A stretch of 64,000 nt of DNA, taken from positions 1 through 64,000 of the forward strand of contig WHVA01000305.1 in the NCBI GenBank assembly GCA_015179125.1. The letters run 5' to 3'. Each line of letters starts with the position of its first letter. Positions within the stretch are counted from its first letter, which is position 1. The translations under genes were made by a program, and so were the position numbers. This DNA is from Gautieria morchelliformis (Eukaryota; Basidiomycota; Agaricomycetes; Gomphales; Gomphaceae). Below, piece by piece: positions 51,569 to 63,459 of the stretch. The notes under the pieces were generated by a model, which had not been told where the DNA came from, searched no databases, and saw nothing but the letters and a program-made list of their open reading frames with translations.

Positions 51569-54500
51569 TTAACCAGTGCCTGAAAGAGACACTAACTGCT
51601 CACCAGAGGCCCTCTGCCCAGCCATTTCTACCTCTCCAGGGCATCCAGTCATGTGAGGAAACTCATCCAACTCTATCTCAGCTGACCCAGCCTCTTGAGG
51701 TGACTCCTGGCCTTCCTGATCAGCCACATTATCCTCCAAATTCTCAGCATTAAAATCCTCCCTGCTCAAGTGAGGGTTCCCAAATTCAGCCACTATGGAA
51801 TTGTGAACACTTTGTCTGGCTGCATGGAAGCTGGAGAATGAAAGAGAGGGTAAGGAGGGGCTGTTAAGTTGACTGTGTCTCTCTTTGAGAGTTAGATGGA
51901 ACCGGCAGATGATAATTACTGATAAGCTGGTTACACCCTTTTAGTACAATCATGTCTTTCTCCTTTAATTGGTGAGATAATACCTGTTCTGAAAGTTGCC
52001 TAAGATGGCTTGAAGGCTTGGCTTTATGCCATAAAGCAGCTGAAGTTAGCCATTCTTTTATCATGATCAATGTATTACATACCCTCAATACCTGAAATGT
52101 AACAGAAGAGTGAGTAAGCCCTCAAAGCTCAATGTCTTTATAAGTAACAATACCTCAGTTGTGACAGTATCAGCCAAACTAATTGTAAGCACAAATCTAA
52201 ATATGAATCAACATATGCAATATCATAGGAATAACATTCCACACCCATATCTGACAAAGCCTTACTTGTAGATTAGTGATATGTTCATATATATAAGCAA
52301 TATTTTGTATGCTCACCTTGGTAAATGACTAGACTAATGACAGATTTCTTATCCCAAATCTCACCTTTCCACCAAAGCCTCAGGGTTTGAATTGAGCTCA
52401 GAATGGTTATTATCACAACTCCAGTGTCAAAAAGGATTCCAGCAACATCGATCATGGGGGCCACTGTCAAAGATATTCAGAGACAAATTGGACAAACACA
52501 GGTGCTAGATATTACACCTGATGAATTTGTTAGTATTAATCTAGCCAGAAAATCCTAGTCCATACTGACAAATTCAATGTATTCAATTGTGAACTAGTGG
52601 GATTGCAGTTTTGCAAAACAGACGAGTACTATATGCAGTGAAATGAATTTATGCTATTCATACAAAGTCTGCACAGGGACATACCACTCCGAGGATAATA
52701 GCACCAAGAAAAAGCAGCCCAAGGACACCCAGAACTCTTTGATTCTGAAGGGAAATAGCATAGGTGCGAGCTAGCAGAAGGCCTAGATAATAATATGTGC
52801 TGATCCTTCTGCCTGAGAAATATATGGGTATAATCACTCACCCTGTATACCAATCAGAGAATGAAGTCCTACAACATCAACTAGGTGAGTTAGATTATTA
52901 CATTTCCTTTGAATATATGAGTCTCTATGTTGCTTCTTCATAAAGAATGCAAGTCATACTAGATACTCGTTACAATCAGTAAGGACGTCACAAGAGCATC
53001 GTCATAATATACCTCAAGGGACAGCTTAGAGAAATCAACATATATGGCAACAAGAAAAAAAGCCAAGGTCATGTAACGAGCGAGTAAATAGAGAATGGTG
53101 CCGATTTTGACGGTCTTGCACCAAATGTGCTTGATCTCAGATGGTAGGGTGAGAAGAGTGTCGTAGATGAGCAGTGCTGTATAACAAGCTATGGAAATCA
53201 TGGAATTAGATAGGGGATATGTACGCATACCAAACGCTGCGACGAGGACAGAGTTGACAGCAAAGCTAGTTCAGGTAAGTTCTTCTGCATCCTACTCAGT
53301 GTGGCAAGTACGCACAGGTCTGATAGCGCCTGGATTTCAGCCGACGCCGCCTGAGACATGATATAAGAAAGAAAAACAGGAATGCAGACGAGGGACTAAG
53401 TTGTGCGGAGCTATGTGGGGTTGGAGTAGCAGATCGCGCAAGGTGCATATATAAGATTCTTGCCATAGGTGCTGCCAGGTCAACCGATATTCACAACATC
53501 CCATCAGTGCGAAGCATGGCGCAATTTTCAAGCTGGGCGGGTCTGATAGAAGAACGTCATGTGAAAATAATTGATACAAGGTCGAAGCATCAGATACAGT
53601 GATCAGTATAAAACTTGACGTCATGTAAGCGAACTTGGCACTCATTGACGACTCCAATTGCGGTGTCGGCATAACGACACATGAAAACCAATTGCGACTA
53701 AGCTCACTGATGGGTATTAAGTTGAAGCATATCCGGTGTGTTAATTATACAGAAGGGGACAAGAGCAAGCGAGATGATTGGGAGATCCCACCTCAATCGC
53801 CAGAGTTTGCATTCTAAAGCGACGTTGGATGATCTCTGCAGGCGTGCTGGCTCGTGTCAATGTTGCTGGATATAGCGACAGTGCAAATTTCTCATTTGGC
53901 GGCATGTCCTGTAAGACACGGGGAGAGATCGTATGGAGAGACCATCGAATTTCGACATGGGGCGCAACGACATGGTATCCACGATATCGTGCATTCGGTG
54001 TATTGACTGTGACGGTGATGGTAGAGCTGTGCCCGGGTGGCCCGGGAAAGCCCAGGGCGATCTGCAACGCGTTTGATGTTTTATCTAGCATGCTATTATT
54101 AGAATGACGACAGTGCCACTAGCGAGAACAAACGGTACAAATTGGACGTCTGGCAGTTTTTAATTCAGATCAGAAAAATGTGTAGCTGTCGTGATCAAAT
54201 CATGTCAGCTCGCGTGGAACACCAGTAACTGGGTGGGTCCAGAGTCAAATATAAACAACATCATCACATACCCCGTCGAATTTCAAACTCTGGATACTGA
54301 TATTCCCGAGCTAAGAGAGGTTTCGTCGTGCGCGGATCAGGAACACACCAAACAAAGACAAACATACACACCGGTGCCTGACTCGGCAGCATGACACGGA
54401 ACAGGCAACAAGCCCTGACATCGTCGTCTTTCCATTGTACGCACATGTAATCCCGGCCACGCATTTTACCCATCCACTCCAAACGTCAGTTCACCGCCCC

Positions 54501-54658
54501 TCACATCACACTAACAGCCTCCCCTCCAGGCTTCATATGCCGTTCCTGTTGTGCACATCCGCTCCCGTTCCAACATTTGCCTTGGGACTGTTTGCCGCGT
54601 GACGCGCGTCGTTGCAGCCCGGGATCAGGGCTCCAGACGCATCGCGAATGCTAGTTCC
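51350..54658 (+). repeat. Left arm of a large imperfect palindrome
   Basis: The arm mirrors about 54890-60850 on the other strand. Landmarks: 51569 and 60574 (stop codons of the paired genes), 53359 and 58776 (their start codons), 54110 and 57925, 54475 and 57510, 54530 and 57455. The left arm then jumps from about 54540 to sequence resembling the end of the repeat unit (GGGATCAGGGCTCCAGACGC near 54620), so it lacks roughly 2.4 kb of GC-rich sequence present in the right arm. The arms have clearly diverged by point changes. Confidence 0.7.
51569..53359 (-). CDS. DUF6533-like multi-pass membrane protein, minus copy
   Basis: ATG at 53359 (minus) starts MSQAASAEIQALSD. Introns follow, with GTGCGT...ACTAG and GTATGCG...CCATAG bounding the short exon FAVNSVLVAAF. 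The next exon gives ACYTALLIYDTLLTLPSEIK, HIWCKTVKIGTILYLLARY, the hallmark of the DUF6533 family of Agaricomycete membrane proteins. Later exons give a TSFSDWYTG stretch, LLLARTYAISLQ with a hydrophobic helix, LFDTGVVIITILSSIQTLRLWWKG (about 52385-52450), and a hydrophilic tail VAEFGNPHLSREDFN to the stop at 51569. Several transmembrane helices are evident. Exon order and splice sites match the mirrored gene at 58776-60574. Exact exon ends in the middle are not all certain. Function unknown. Confidence 0.6.
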
Positions 54659-54880
54659 TGTTAGTAATCGGAACGATGACACCGCCGAGGCAGAGCCGGC
54701 ACGCATTTAGCCGGAGGTTCGAGATCGCTCTCGACCCCGGGTTGCTGGTGCGCCGGCATCGCATCGGCACAGCAGCTCGAAGAGATTGGTAATATAATGG
54801 ACATCATACTTTGTATATAAAGGAACGATCTACTTGAGATCATAGAATAACAGACTATTATTTTCCTCCTTCGTTCTACA
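54659..54880 (+). mobile_element. Copia-A-family solo LTR, TSD GTTCC, near palindrome centre
   Basis: The 222-bp block from TGTTAGTAATCGGAACG to TCGTTCTACA is flanked by GTTCC at 54654-54658 and 54881-54885. It aligns along its whole length with the Copia-A 3' LTR at 15056-15271 (shared ACGATGACACCGC-like start, AGAGCCGGCACGCA, GAGATCGCTCTCGAC, TATATAAGGA, CTCCTTCGTTC). No internal element remains, so LTR-LTR recombination has removed it. Confidence 0.9.
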
Positions 54881-54889
54881 GTTCCCGCG

Positions 54890-57800
54890 CATCATCACTG
54901 GCAGTGCGCAATGTGCATGATGCATGATTGCATCGCGGTTCCAATTACAGTACGTCTGTACCAAAAACAGAAGAAACAGCGCGCTGTGTCTTCCTATTAC
55001 ATAAATCAGGCTCCGTTGCTGAGTCTGGCGCCCTGATCCGAGTCATCGCTCGAATTGCGTAGCCAGGGTCAGGAACTAGCGCTAGGAGATCGGGCCAGAT
55101 CGCTCCGCATCGAGATGTGGCGGTGGCGATGTGATCCGACGAACAAACTCAGTACCATGTGGCAACCGACGAGTGCGATAAAGTGACCCACTGACTCTGA
55201 CTCGGAACTACAGCTATACTTATACATCTTGAATTAGTAGGACAACTTGAATTCAAGAGCAAAAGCGAAAGGCAAAGGATCGTAACGGTCAACAATAACA
55301 TTACTTGTTACCATCCTTTGTCTTTCGATAACGTCTCAGCGGGCTTCGCTAACACAGAACTGTTGCCTCGGTCTTGCACCTAATGTTAGCATATATTAAC
55401 AGATGTCTCGCACCTAGCGTATTTAGCAGTACACGATACACGATACACTCCCCCGACACCCCGGCACCACCCCCACTCCAGTCTATACCGGGGGTCTAGT
55501 CGAGCCGCGACGGCGGCACTTACCTCCCCTCCCCACCTGAAACGAATACTGACGTCCCCCGGGCCGGTGCACATATCCAGCATCACATGCGCTCCCGATG
55601 CTTTCAAGTTGCTGCGCCTCACACCTCACACCTCATACGCATAGACCCACACATACCACGCCTCCTTAGTGCCTAATGCCACCACACAGGCACCAAAATC
55701 GGCCTCGGCACCCCCGCACCAGCCCCAGGACCCACACCAGGACACACGCCAGGATCCATCACCGTAACAGCCCGCGGGGCAGGCGAGCGTGGTATGGCAT
55801 TTGCATTAGCGTTAGGGCTCAAGTGCTGCGGTGAGTCACGGTGTGCATGCGGGCGCGGGGAGTGCGGCGAGCCCACGTAGGCGTGCGGGTGCTGCGGGGG
55901 CGGGGGGAGCATATGCGCGGGGTACGCGTTGGGCGCGGGTCCGCTTTCCCGTTCCCATTCCCGAGTGGCGTGGGGGACGGGTGCACGAAGACGCGACTCG
56001 TGCATTTGCCGGCGTTGCGGCGGCGGGGTTTGGGGGGCGCTGGGAGGGGGGCCGGTATGGGTAAGGATGCGAGTAAGGGTGCGGTGGCGGCGGTGGTGGT
56101 GGGCGCGGGGAATGGGGCTTGCAGGGGGTGTGTGGCGCTGCAGTGCGGCTGTAGTTGTTGTGGGGGGGGCGGCGTGTGTGTGCAGGGGTGCGGGGATGTG
56201 CGGGACGACACGCGCACACTCACGGGCGTCGCGTACGCGGCCCCCAGGGGAGACACACAGCGTCGCCAAGACACATCGATGTCGGTCGCGCTCTCCAGCC
56301 CCGGCCCCAGCCCCCTGCGCCGCTTCGCAGAGGCTCGTCCCCCGGGTGCACGAAGACGCCGCCCGTGCATTTGCCGGCGTGGCGGGGGCGGGGTTTAAGG
56401 GGCTCTGGGAGGGGGCCGGTAAGGGTAAGGGTACGGGTAAGGGTGCGGTGGCGGCGCCGGTGGTGGGCATGGATAATGGGGCTTGCGCGGTGTGTGTGGC
56501 GCTGTTTGTGCGGCTGTAGTTGTTGTGGGCGGCGGCGGCGTGTGCGTGCGATGGTGCAGGGATGTGTGGGGGTGCGGGGATGTGCGGGACGACACGCGGA
56601 CGTGCTCATGTGCGTCGCGTACGCGGCCCCGAGGCGAGACACACAGCGTCGCCAAGACACATCGACGACGTCGGTCACGCTCTCCAGCCCCAGCCCCAGC
56701 CCATGCGCCGCTTGGCGGAGGCTCGGACCCCGCCGCGCCAATCGCGCGCACGCGCTCCCCGCCGACATGAAACTGGCGTTCGGCCACGGGCCTGAACTCC
56801 TGCGCGGGCGGCGCCTTGAAGTACTCTGGCCGTCGGGGGGTGGTCGCTGTCATCGCACGTGGCGCCCGCTTTTGAGTGGGCGCGAGCCCCCTTCTCCGCC
56901 CCAGTCGCTGAAAATCCTACGCCGAACCGCGCGCCGCGGCCGCGCTCACGTCCCAGGTGCCGATTCTTCTCGAGCTCCCCCCGCGCATACGCCTCGCACG
57001 GGCAGCGCGCGTCCTCCACGGGGAAGCCCCCTGTGTCGCGGTGGGCGTGCGGGTCATCCAGGAAGGGCTTGCCGCGGAGTGGGAGCGCGGTACATGACGT
57101 GAGGGGCGGCAGGGTGAAGTCTAGGGAGCAGCGAGTGGCGCTCAGTAAGCGACACGAGGGACTGGGCAACAGGACGTACCATCCGCGTCTCCAGGTTCTC
57201 TGTTCGTGTCTGGGTGTGGGTCATGCTGACGGACGGATGGATGGATGGCGAGACGTGGTGGAGAAGGCGGTAAACGCGTCATACAGGATGGATGGCCTGT
57301 TTATATGCAAAGGGAAATACCATACACTCCACTCGTTCCTCTTGCGGCCTTTTCTACACCCGGCACATACACACACACACCACCACTGGCAGACACACCG
57401 GAAACATCATGAGAAGGTCATGTCTGTGCACTGGAGAGGACTGTGGGTGATAAGGAGCCTGGGAGGGGAGGTTGTTAGTGTCATGTGAGAGGTCAGCTGA
57501 AGTTTGGAGTGGACGGGTAAAATGCGTGTTAACGCCGAGAAAGACGAGGCAGTAGAAGGACGACATGTGCATGCCAGCAACGGCGATGACGACGTCAGGG
57601 CTTGTTGGTTGTGTCCGTGTCTGTGTCTGTGTCATTGCGCTCATTGTAACTGCCGAATCGCTGTGCATGTTTGTCTTTGTTTGGTGTATTCTTGATGACC
57701 GCACTCTTCTTCCTTCCGGTCAACAATTTTTATGAAATTCGACGGGGATGTGCTGTGTATGTGGATGTTACTTATATTTAACTCTGGAGCCAACCAGTTA

Positions 57801-58170
57801 CCGGTCTTCCACGCCAGCTGACATGATTTGATCACAACAGGTACAATTTGTTCTGATCTGATTATCGAATGACTGCAAAGCCTGTCGGACGTCCAATACC
57901 GTTATTCTCGCTAGGTCCCACTGTTGTCATTCTAATAATAGTATACTAAATAAAATAGCAGACACGTCGCATAGCTTCCTGGGCTTTGCTGGGCCACCGA
58001 GCACAGCTCTACATCACCGTCACACCCGATACACCGAATGCACAATATGGCGGTTACCATGTCGTTGTGCGCCATGACGAAAGTCGAGGTCTCTTCATAC
58101 GACTGCTCACCTGGTAGTGCAGAACATGCCCCCAAATGAGCAATTTCTCGTGGCGATATATCCAGCAACA
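54890..58170 (-). repeat. Large dispersed repeat unit, copy C (GC-rich, inverted)
   Basis: The minus strand from about 58170 down to 54890 parallels 15430-18260: the CCCAGGAAGC...stretch near 57980, the Helitron-free GC-rich centre (55700-57100) and the terminal AACTAGCGCTAGGAGATCG...GTGGCGGTGGCGATGTGATCC part near 55075-55130. Its first 0.7 kb mirrors 53920-54540. GC-rich frames (for example 55841-56398 plus and 55673-56470 minus) are open on both strands and I treat them as composition effects. Confidence 0.7.
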
Positions 58171-58775
58171 TTGACATGAACTGACACCTCTTCCGAGATC
58201 ATCCAGCATCGCTATAGAAATACAGCCACGTGCAAAATCTAGGCAATGAGCTGGACAGCCTGGATCTCTCATATCATCTCGCTTCCTCGTGTTCCCATCT
58301 TCATAAGTAACACACTGGAGATGCATCATTTTAATTCACATCAGTGAGCTGTGTCGCAGTTGGTTGTCGTGTGGTTTTACGCTGACACTGCACTATGAGT
58401 CGTCAACGAGTGCCAAGTGTGCTTACATGACAAGTTTGAATGGGTCTTGGGAGACCATTCCGCCCAGGGAAATCGGAAATAATAACCAATTCCTGGTTAG
58501 AACCCAAAGCTCAATTTCTCGCCCGAGCGCATAACTATATCTGATGGCTCGACTTTGGATTAATTCTTTTCATGACGTTTTTCTATCAGGCCCGCCCACC
58601 TTGCAAATTGAGCCGTGCTTCGGCACTGAGATAGAATGCTGTGAATGTCTGTTGGCCCGGCAGCACCCATGGCGAGAATCATATATATACACCTTGCGCG
58701 ATCTGCTACTCCATCCCCACATCGCTACGCATAACTTAGTCCCTCATCTGCATCCTAGATTTTCTTTCTTATATC
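58171..58775. other. Upstream region of the plus-strand DUF6533-like gene
   Basis: Mirrors 53360-53900. An open stretch at 58544-58801 (LRDLLLHPHIATHNLVPHLHPRFSFLYH) is matched by a similar frame at 53337-53672 on the minus strand. It is probably promoter/leader rather than protein because it runs over the gene start in another frame. It includes TATATATAC at about 58680. Confidence 0.4.
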
Positions 58776-60574
58776 ATGTCTCAGGCGGACCCCTTGGCTG
58801 AAATTCAGGTGCTATCTGACAAGTACGTCCTTACCACACTGAGTGAGATGCAGAAGAACTTACCTGGACTAGCTTTGCGGTCAACTCTGCCATCGTCGCA
58901 GCGTTTGGTATGCGTACATATCCCCTATCTAATTCCACGGTTTCCATAGCTTGTTATACAGCACTGCTTATTTACGACACTCTTCTCACTTTGCCATCTG
59001 AAATCAAGCACATTTGGTGCGAGACCGTCAAAATTGGCACCATTCTCTATTTATTCGCTCGTTACGCATCCATGGTTCTGTTTCTTATTACCATATATGG
59101 CAGTTTATCTAAGCTGTCCATTGAGGTATATTACAACAATGCTGTCATATGTAACACCCTTACTGATTGAAATGAGTATCTAGTATGACTTGCATTCTTT
59201 ATGAAGAAGCACTCTAGAGACTCATATATTCAAAGGAAATGTAATACTCTAATTCACCCAGCCGATGCTTTAACAGTTCCTTGTCTGATTGGTGTACAGG
59301 GTGAGTGATTATACCCATATATTTCTCAGGCAGAAGGATCAACACATTTTATTATCTAGGCCTTCTGCTGGCTCGCACCTATGCTATTTCCATGCAGATT
59401 CAAAGAGTTTTGGGTGTTCTTGGGTTGCTTATTCTTGGTGCTATTTTCATTGGAGTGGTATGTCCCTGTACAGAATTTGTATGAATGGCATAAATTCATT
59501 TTACGGCATATAGTATAAGGCTGTTTTGGACAACTGCAATCCCACGAGTTCACAAATTAATACATTGACATTGTCAGCACTGACTAGGACTTTCTGCTTA
59601 GATTTATACTAACAAATTCTTCAGGTGTAAGATCTAGGGGTCTGTATTTGCCCAATTTGTCTCTGAATACCTTTGGCAGTGGGCACCATGGACAATGTTG
59701 CTGTAATCCTTTTTGACACTGGAGTTGTGATAGTAACCATTCTGAGCTCATTTCAAACCCTGAAGCTTTGGCGGAAAGGTGAGATTTGGGATAAGAAATC
59801 TCTCATTAGTCTAGTGGTTTACCAAGGTCAGCATACAACATATTGCTTATATATATGAACATCTCACTAATCTACAGGTAAGGCTTTGCCAGATATGGGT
59901 ATGGCGCATTATTCCTATGATATTGCATCTGTTAATTCATAATTAGATTTGTGCTCACAATTAGTTTGGCTAATGCTGTCACAACTGGGGTATTGTTACT
60001 TATAAAGACATTGAGCTTTGAGGGATTACTCACTTCTTTTACATTTCAGGTATTGAGGGTATGTAATACATTGATCATGATAATAAAATAGCTAATATCA
60101 GCTCCTTTGTGGTATGAAGCCAAGCCTTGCTAACATCTTAGGTGCTCCTCAAGAGAGGTATCTTCTCAGCAAGTGAAGAAGAAAGACATTTGATTGTACT
60201 AACCATGCACATACAGCTTGTCAATAATTATCATCTGCCACTTTCACCTAACTCTCAAAGAGAGACACAGTCGACTTCACAGCCCCTCATTACCCTCTCT
60301 TTCATTCTCCAGCTTCCAAGCAGCCAGACAAAGTGTTCAGAATGCTATAGTGGCTGAATTTGGAAACCCTCACTTGAGCCGGGAGGATTTTAATGCTGGG
60401 AATTTGGATGACAATGTGGCTGATCAGGAAGGCCAGGAGTCACCTCAAGAGGCTGGGTCAGCTCAGATAGAGTTGGATGGGTTTCCTCGCATGACTGGAT
60501 GCCCTGGAGAGGTAGAAATGGCCGGGCAGATTGCCTCTGGTGAGCAGTTAGAGTCTCTTTCAGGCAGTGGTTAA
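58776..60574 (+). CDS. DUF6533-like multi-pass membrane protein, plus copy
   Basis: ATG 58776. Exons 58776-58822, 58873-58907 and 58950-59125 are joined by GT-AG introns of 50 and 42 nt. They give MSQADPLAEIQVLSD-N-FAVNSAIVAAF-ACYTALLIYDTLLTLPSEIK, then HIWCETVKIGTILYLFARY (DUF6533 signature) and a hydrophobic helix. Further probable exons are 59330-59457 (LLLARTYAISMQIQRV plus helix LGLLILGAIFIGV), 59680-59826 (MDNVAVILFDTGVVIVTIL, SSFQTLKLWRKGEIWDKK), about 59947-60100 (FVLTISLANAVTTGVLLLIK) and about 60318-60574 (acidic tail AEFGNPHLSREDFNAGNLDD). A short exon (SLSDWCTG) probably lies near 59270-59300. The topology suggests about seven helices. The mirrored gene has the same plan. Role unknown. 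Confidence 0.6.
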
Positions 60575-61571
60575 TGGTTCAGTAGGATCTGGAAGAATGG
60601 CAGAGGCTTAATGACAGCATCCAAGCTAATGGATCATAGCTGCACATCCAATTCAAACCCCCAAGCAGCGCAACACACAGCAACTTACAGCAACATTCAA
60701 CCTTTTTAATCTATTGCAGTGGTTGGAAATTGGTTGCCATAGAAGATGTGGCTAGCTACTCACTCTGGCCAACCCATACCATCACAAACCCATAGATACA
60801 TATATATTCTGTGCCATTTTCAATCTGACTTTGTTCATACTGTATTATTATTGTGCTTGGTGAAAATATTGTTTTGTGCTTTTCTGCTGGGAGTCAGTGA
60901 ACTGTGTGCAGCTTCGTGTAAGGCAACCCTAGCTAGCTGTGGAGATCACACTGCCACTCAGCTGACAAGGGGAAATATGAAGTATATATATGAATGAACA
61001 GAATATACAAGAGAGGAGATTTTCATCTGACAAGGGAAAATCTGAAGAGAAAAGTCTAAGGACCCCCCAATGTCAGCAAGCCCATATTATACTACACTAG
61101 TCTGCAGTCAGGGACAACACTCAGCACCCACCATCAACCCTGCATCCTCTGACGACCTGGACCGACCCTAAATGTTGCATACTAAGCGAGTCGCTTGACT
61201 GTTCTGAAGGTGGAAGTCGGAGAGTGGAGTGGAATTGGCAAAGTGGATGGAACTGGTGGAAGTTCTCCCAGAGGCGGAACCATTTCTGAAAGCGGAGTTG
61301 GAAATGGAAGTGGAACTGGAAGCGGAGTCGGAGATAGAACTTGAACTTGGGGTAGGGTTGGAATTGGAAAACAGGGTGTCCCCTGACACTTCGAGTATTG
61401 CATCCTGAGGAATATGCACGGATGGTCAAGGGAAATGAACTGCATGTAGTATGTGCATGTGTGCATGCCTGGGATACTGATCTGGTGTGAAGTACATGTT
61501 TGGTTATGTTAGTTTGTAAATGCTATGAAACAGCATGGGGCATACCATACCGTTGTCACATTCTTACACGT
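60575..61571. other. Right end of palindrome and low-complexity stretch
   Basis: The right arm of the palindrome continues to about 60850. A GGA/AGT-rich low-complexity tract (GGAAGTGGAACTGGAAGCGG-like, about 61200-61370) follows. No gene recognised. Ends in CACGT (61567-61571), target of the LTR-X insertion. Confidence 0.5.
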
Positions 61572-62263
61572 TGTTACGACCGATCATTTCCGACTTCCGA
61601 CCCTCAGTTCCGCCACACATTCCGCCCCTCCGATACTTCCGCAACACATTCCGCCCCTCCGACATTTCCGACATTCCGCCCCTTGTACATTTCCCTTGTT
61701 CTTTCGACTCTATTACTCGGAGCCACCAGACCCACCTCACCGTTCATCAAGACGATATGTCCAGTCACTCTTGTAGTTCGTTGTCAGATATGTTGTCCCG
61801 ACCCCTTGTTCTTTGCCATTGTTCTACCTTACCCTGAACCCCCTTGTAGTCCCATTGTTCCCAATTAGTTAGTTCCCACACATTGTACTCGACTTCCGCT
61901 TCCTCCGGAATTTGTTTAGTACAATACCATCACTTGTTGTTCTGCGCTTTGTATAAAAAACCCCTCATGTATGTTTCTAATCCTGCAATCAGATAATCAC
62001 CTTCGATACTTGATTTCCTTCGCTCGATCTCCTGTTCTTAGCACAGTGAGTCTAGCAAGATCTCAGTCTCTCTCTCAGCCTTCCGTCTTCCGCCTTCCGC
62101 CTCAGTTCCGACACAAGTTCCGACCAAACCTTTGGTTCAGTACTTTCCGACTTCCGACTCTGTTCCGAAATACTTAGGACGATAGTTCATCGGGGGCGCA
62201 ACCTATAAGTTGAAGCCGCTGTCCTTTCCAGTTCCGACTTAGTGGAAATCTCGATACGTAACA
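61572..62263 (+). mobile_element. LTR-X solo LTR, complete, TSD CACGT
   Basis: 692 bp from TGTTACGACCG to GATACGTAACA, with short inverted ends TGTTACG/CGTAACA and CACGT duplicated at 61567-61571 and 62264-62268. It is nearly collinear with 1-639. It contains a TATAAAAA box near 61952 and many TTCCGACTTCCG-like pyrimidine-rich repeats. The other side of the target repeat is not element sequence, so this is a solo LTR. Confidence 0.9.
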
Positions 62264-62268
62264 CACGT

Positions 62269-62886
62269 CAAGCCATCTTACAAGGGCTCAGCATGCATCT
62301 CTGTCGACTAATGTCCAACATGTGTGGTTGCAGATAAGATAGAGGAAGCTCTAATAGGGCACCCTTATGTAATCTCTAACCCTAACCCAAAAAGTGGCCA
62401 AAATCCTGAAGTTGAGTTTGAAAAAAAAAAAACTACTCATCAGATTTCACATCAAGGATGCCTCCCCACTCATAGTCTACGGAGTAACCTGGGAGAGCAT
62501 AGCCTGGATCGGATCTTTTGTCCAGCGTGAGCTGACCGGGGCCTCCTTCAATGCGCCTGCCCAGCGAGGGGAGGAGAGGCTGCAAGTGGCGGCCCTGCGG
62601 GACCATGACCAAGTGGTATCCATGACTGCCACGGGCTCAACGGTCACCGGAGCACAGCTAGACCATGAGCTAGCCGCAACTTGAGGCCCATCACCAGCCT
62701 GCAACCTTTCAACAGGACATGGGCATCAACTCCCCACCCCATGTCCTCACCAACATCCAGGGTCTTCCAAGAGACCCACGATCACCACCGGCCCCGTACT
62801 CTGACATTCATATGTCAGACCCAGGCTCTGATGACCTCACCAGGTCCCTCTATGAGGATACCTGAGTTGTTCGTAGAAGGGGAGGG
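62269..62886 (+). pseudogene. Unidentified retroelement-like coding remnant
   Basis: A plus-strand frame at 62394-62684 (LLIRFHIKDASPLIVYGVTW, QRELTGASFNAPAQRGEERL) ends in TGA. It is preceded by a possible exon (DKIEEALIGHPYVISNPNPK). A CTAACCCTAACCC stretch at 62376-62388 resembles two telomere repeats. A purine run (GAAGGGGAGGG, 62876-62886) abuts a candidate LTR, so this may be the 3' internal end of a gypsy element, but no diagnostic domain is visible. Confidence 0.35.
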
Positions 62887-63065
62887 TGTAAATACCCTAT
62901 TTACCCGCATTGCCCTTAAGGCCATGCGCGCTGCTGGAATAGATTAGCTAATGTTAGTGGATCCCTATGGATCCACTGTATAGTTCTTGTGTGGGAACCA
63001 TGCAGCGGTTCCCCAGATAATCTTACCTTACACTGTCACTACATAGCACACAGAATAACCACACA
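62887..63065 (+). repeat. Candidate short gypsy LTR
   Basis: TGTAAATACCCTATTTACCC at the start, CA at the end (ACCACACA), about 179 bp, directly after a purine-rich tract. It contains an inverted pair GGATCC(C)TATGGATCC. It is followed by TTGGTCGAG. No second copy is visible in the window, so the ends are inferred from the TG/CA rule and the purine tract alone. Confidence 0.4.
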
Positions 63066-63459
63066 TTGGTCGAGTTCCGTTTGCCCTTGTGATACAAGGA
63101 CCTAAGATCCACTCACTTACATCCAGCTCCCCTATCGACGTTGTCACTGATCACAATAACTTGGAGTATTTTTCCACCATTAAGTTGCTAACCTGATGAC
63201 AAGCATGCTGATCCAAGTTGCTCTCTCAGTTCAACCTCATTATTTGGTTCCATCATGGAAAGCTTGGTACAAAACCTGACGCTCTAACTAGATGATGGGA
63301 CATCTACCTTAAAGAGGGAGGTAATGACTACGCTGCTGTCAATCCACAAAACTTCTGACCAATGTTTACTAATCAACAACTATTGGAATCACTGTGGGTG
63401 ACTTATTTGTTTGCACCCATCCTCCAAGCGAGCAATATGATGGACTTGGAGAAGCTTCA
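63066..63459 (+). pseudogene. Gypsy RNase H remnant, many stops
   Basis: The plus-strand frame reads SSPIDVVTDHNNLEYFSTIKLLT, then two TGA, QAC, TGA, SKLLSQFNLIIWFHHGKLGTKPDALTR, TGA, WDIYLKEG, and NPQNF, TGA, PMFTNQQLLESL, to DLEKLH. This is the end of the Ty3/gypsy RNase H and its connection (usual LLTRRQARWSEYLSQFN...KLGTKPDALTRRWDVY...NFRPVFT). The stops fall where CGA (Arg) or TGG (Trp) codons are expected. It is split at 63459 by an inverted LTR and resumes at 63942. Confidence 0.8.

Noticed and set aside
53337-53672. Minus-strand 111-residue frame and its mirror at 58544-58801
   Set aside because: Although present in both palindrome arms, it overlaps the DUF6533-like gene start in another frame and shows no family resemblance; more likely shared upstream sequence.
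55673-57169. Overlapping Pro/Arg/Ala-rich frames in the inverted repeat copy
   Set aside because: Same GC-rich repeat unit; sense and antisense frames are equally long, no family recognised.
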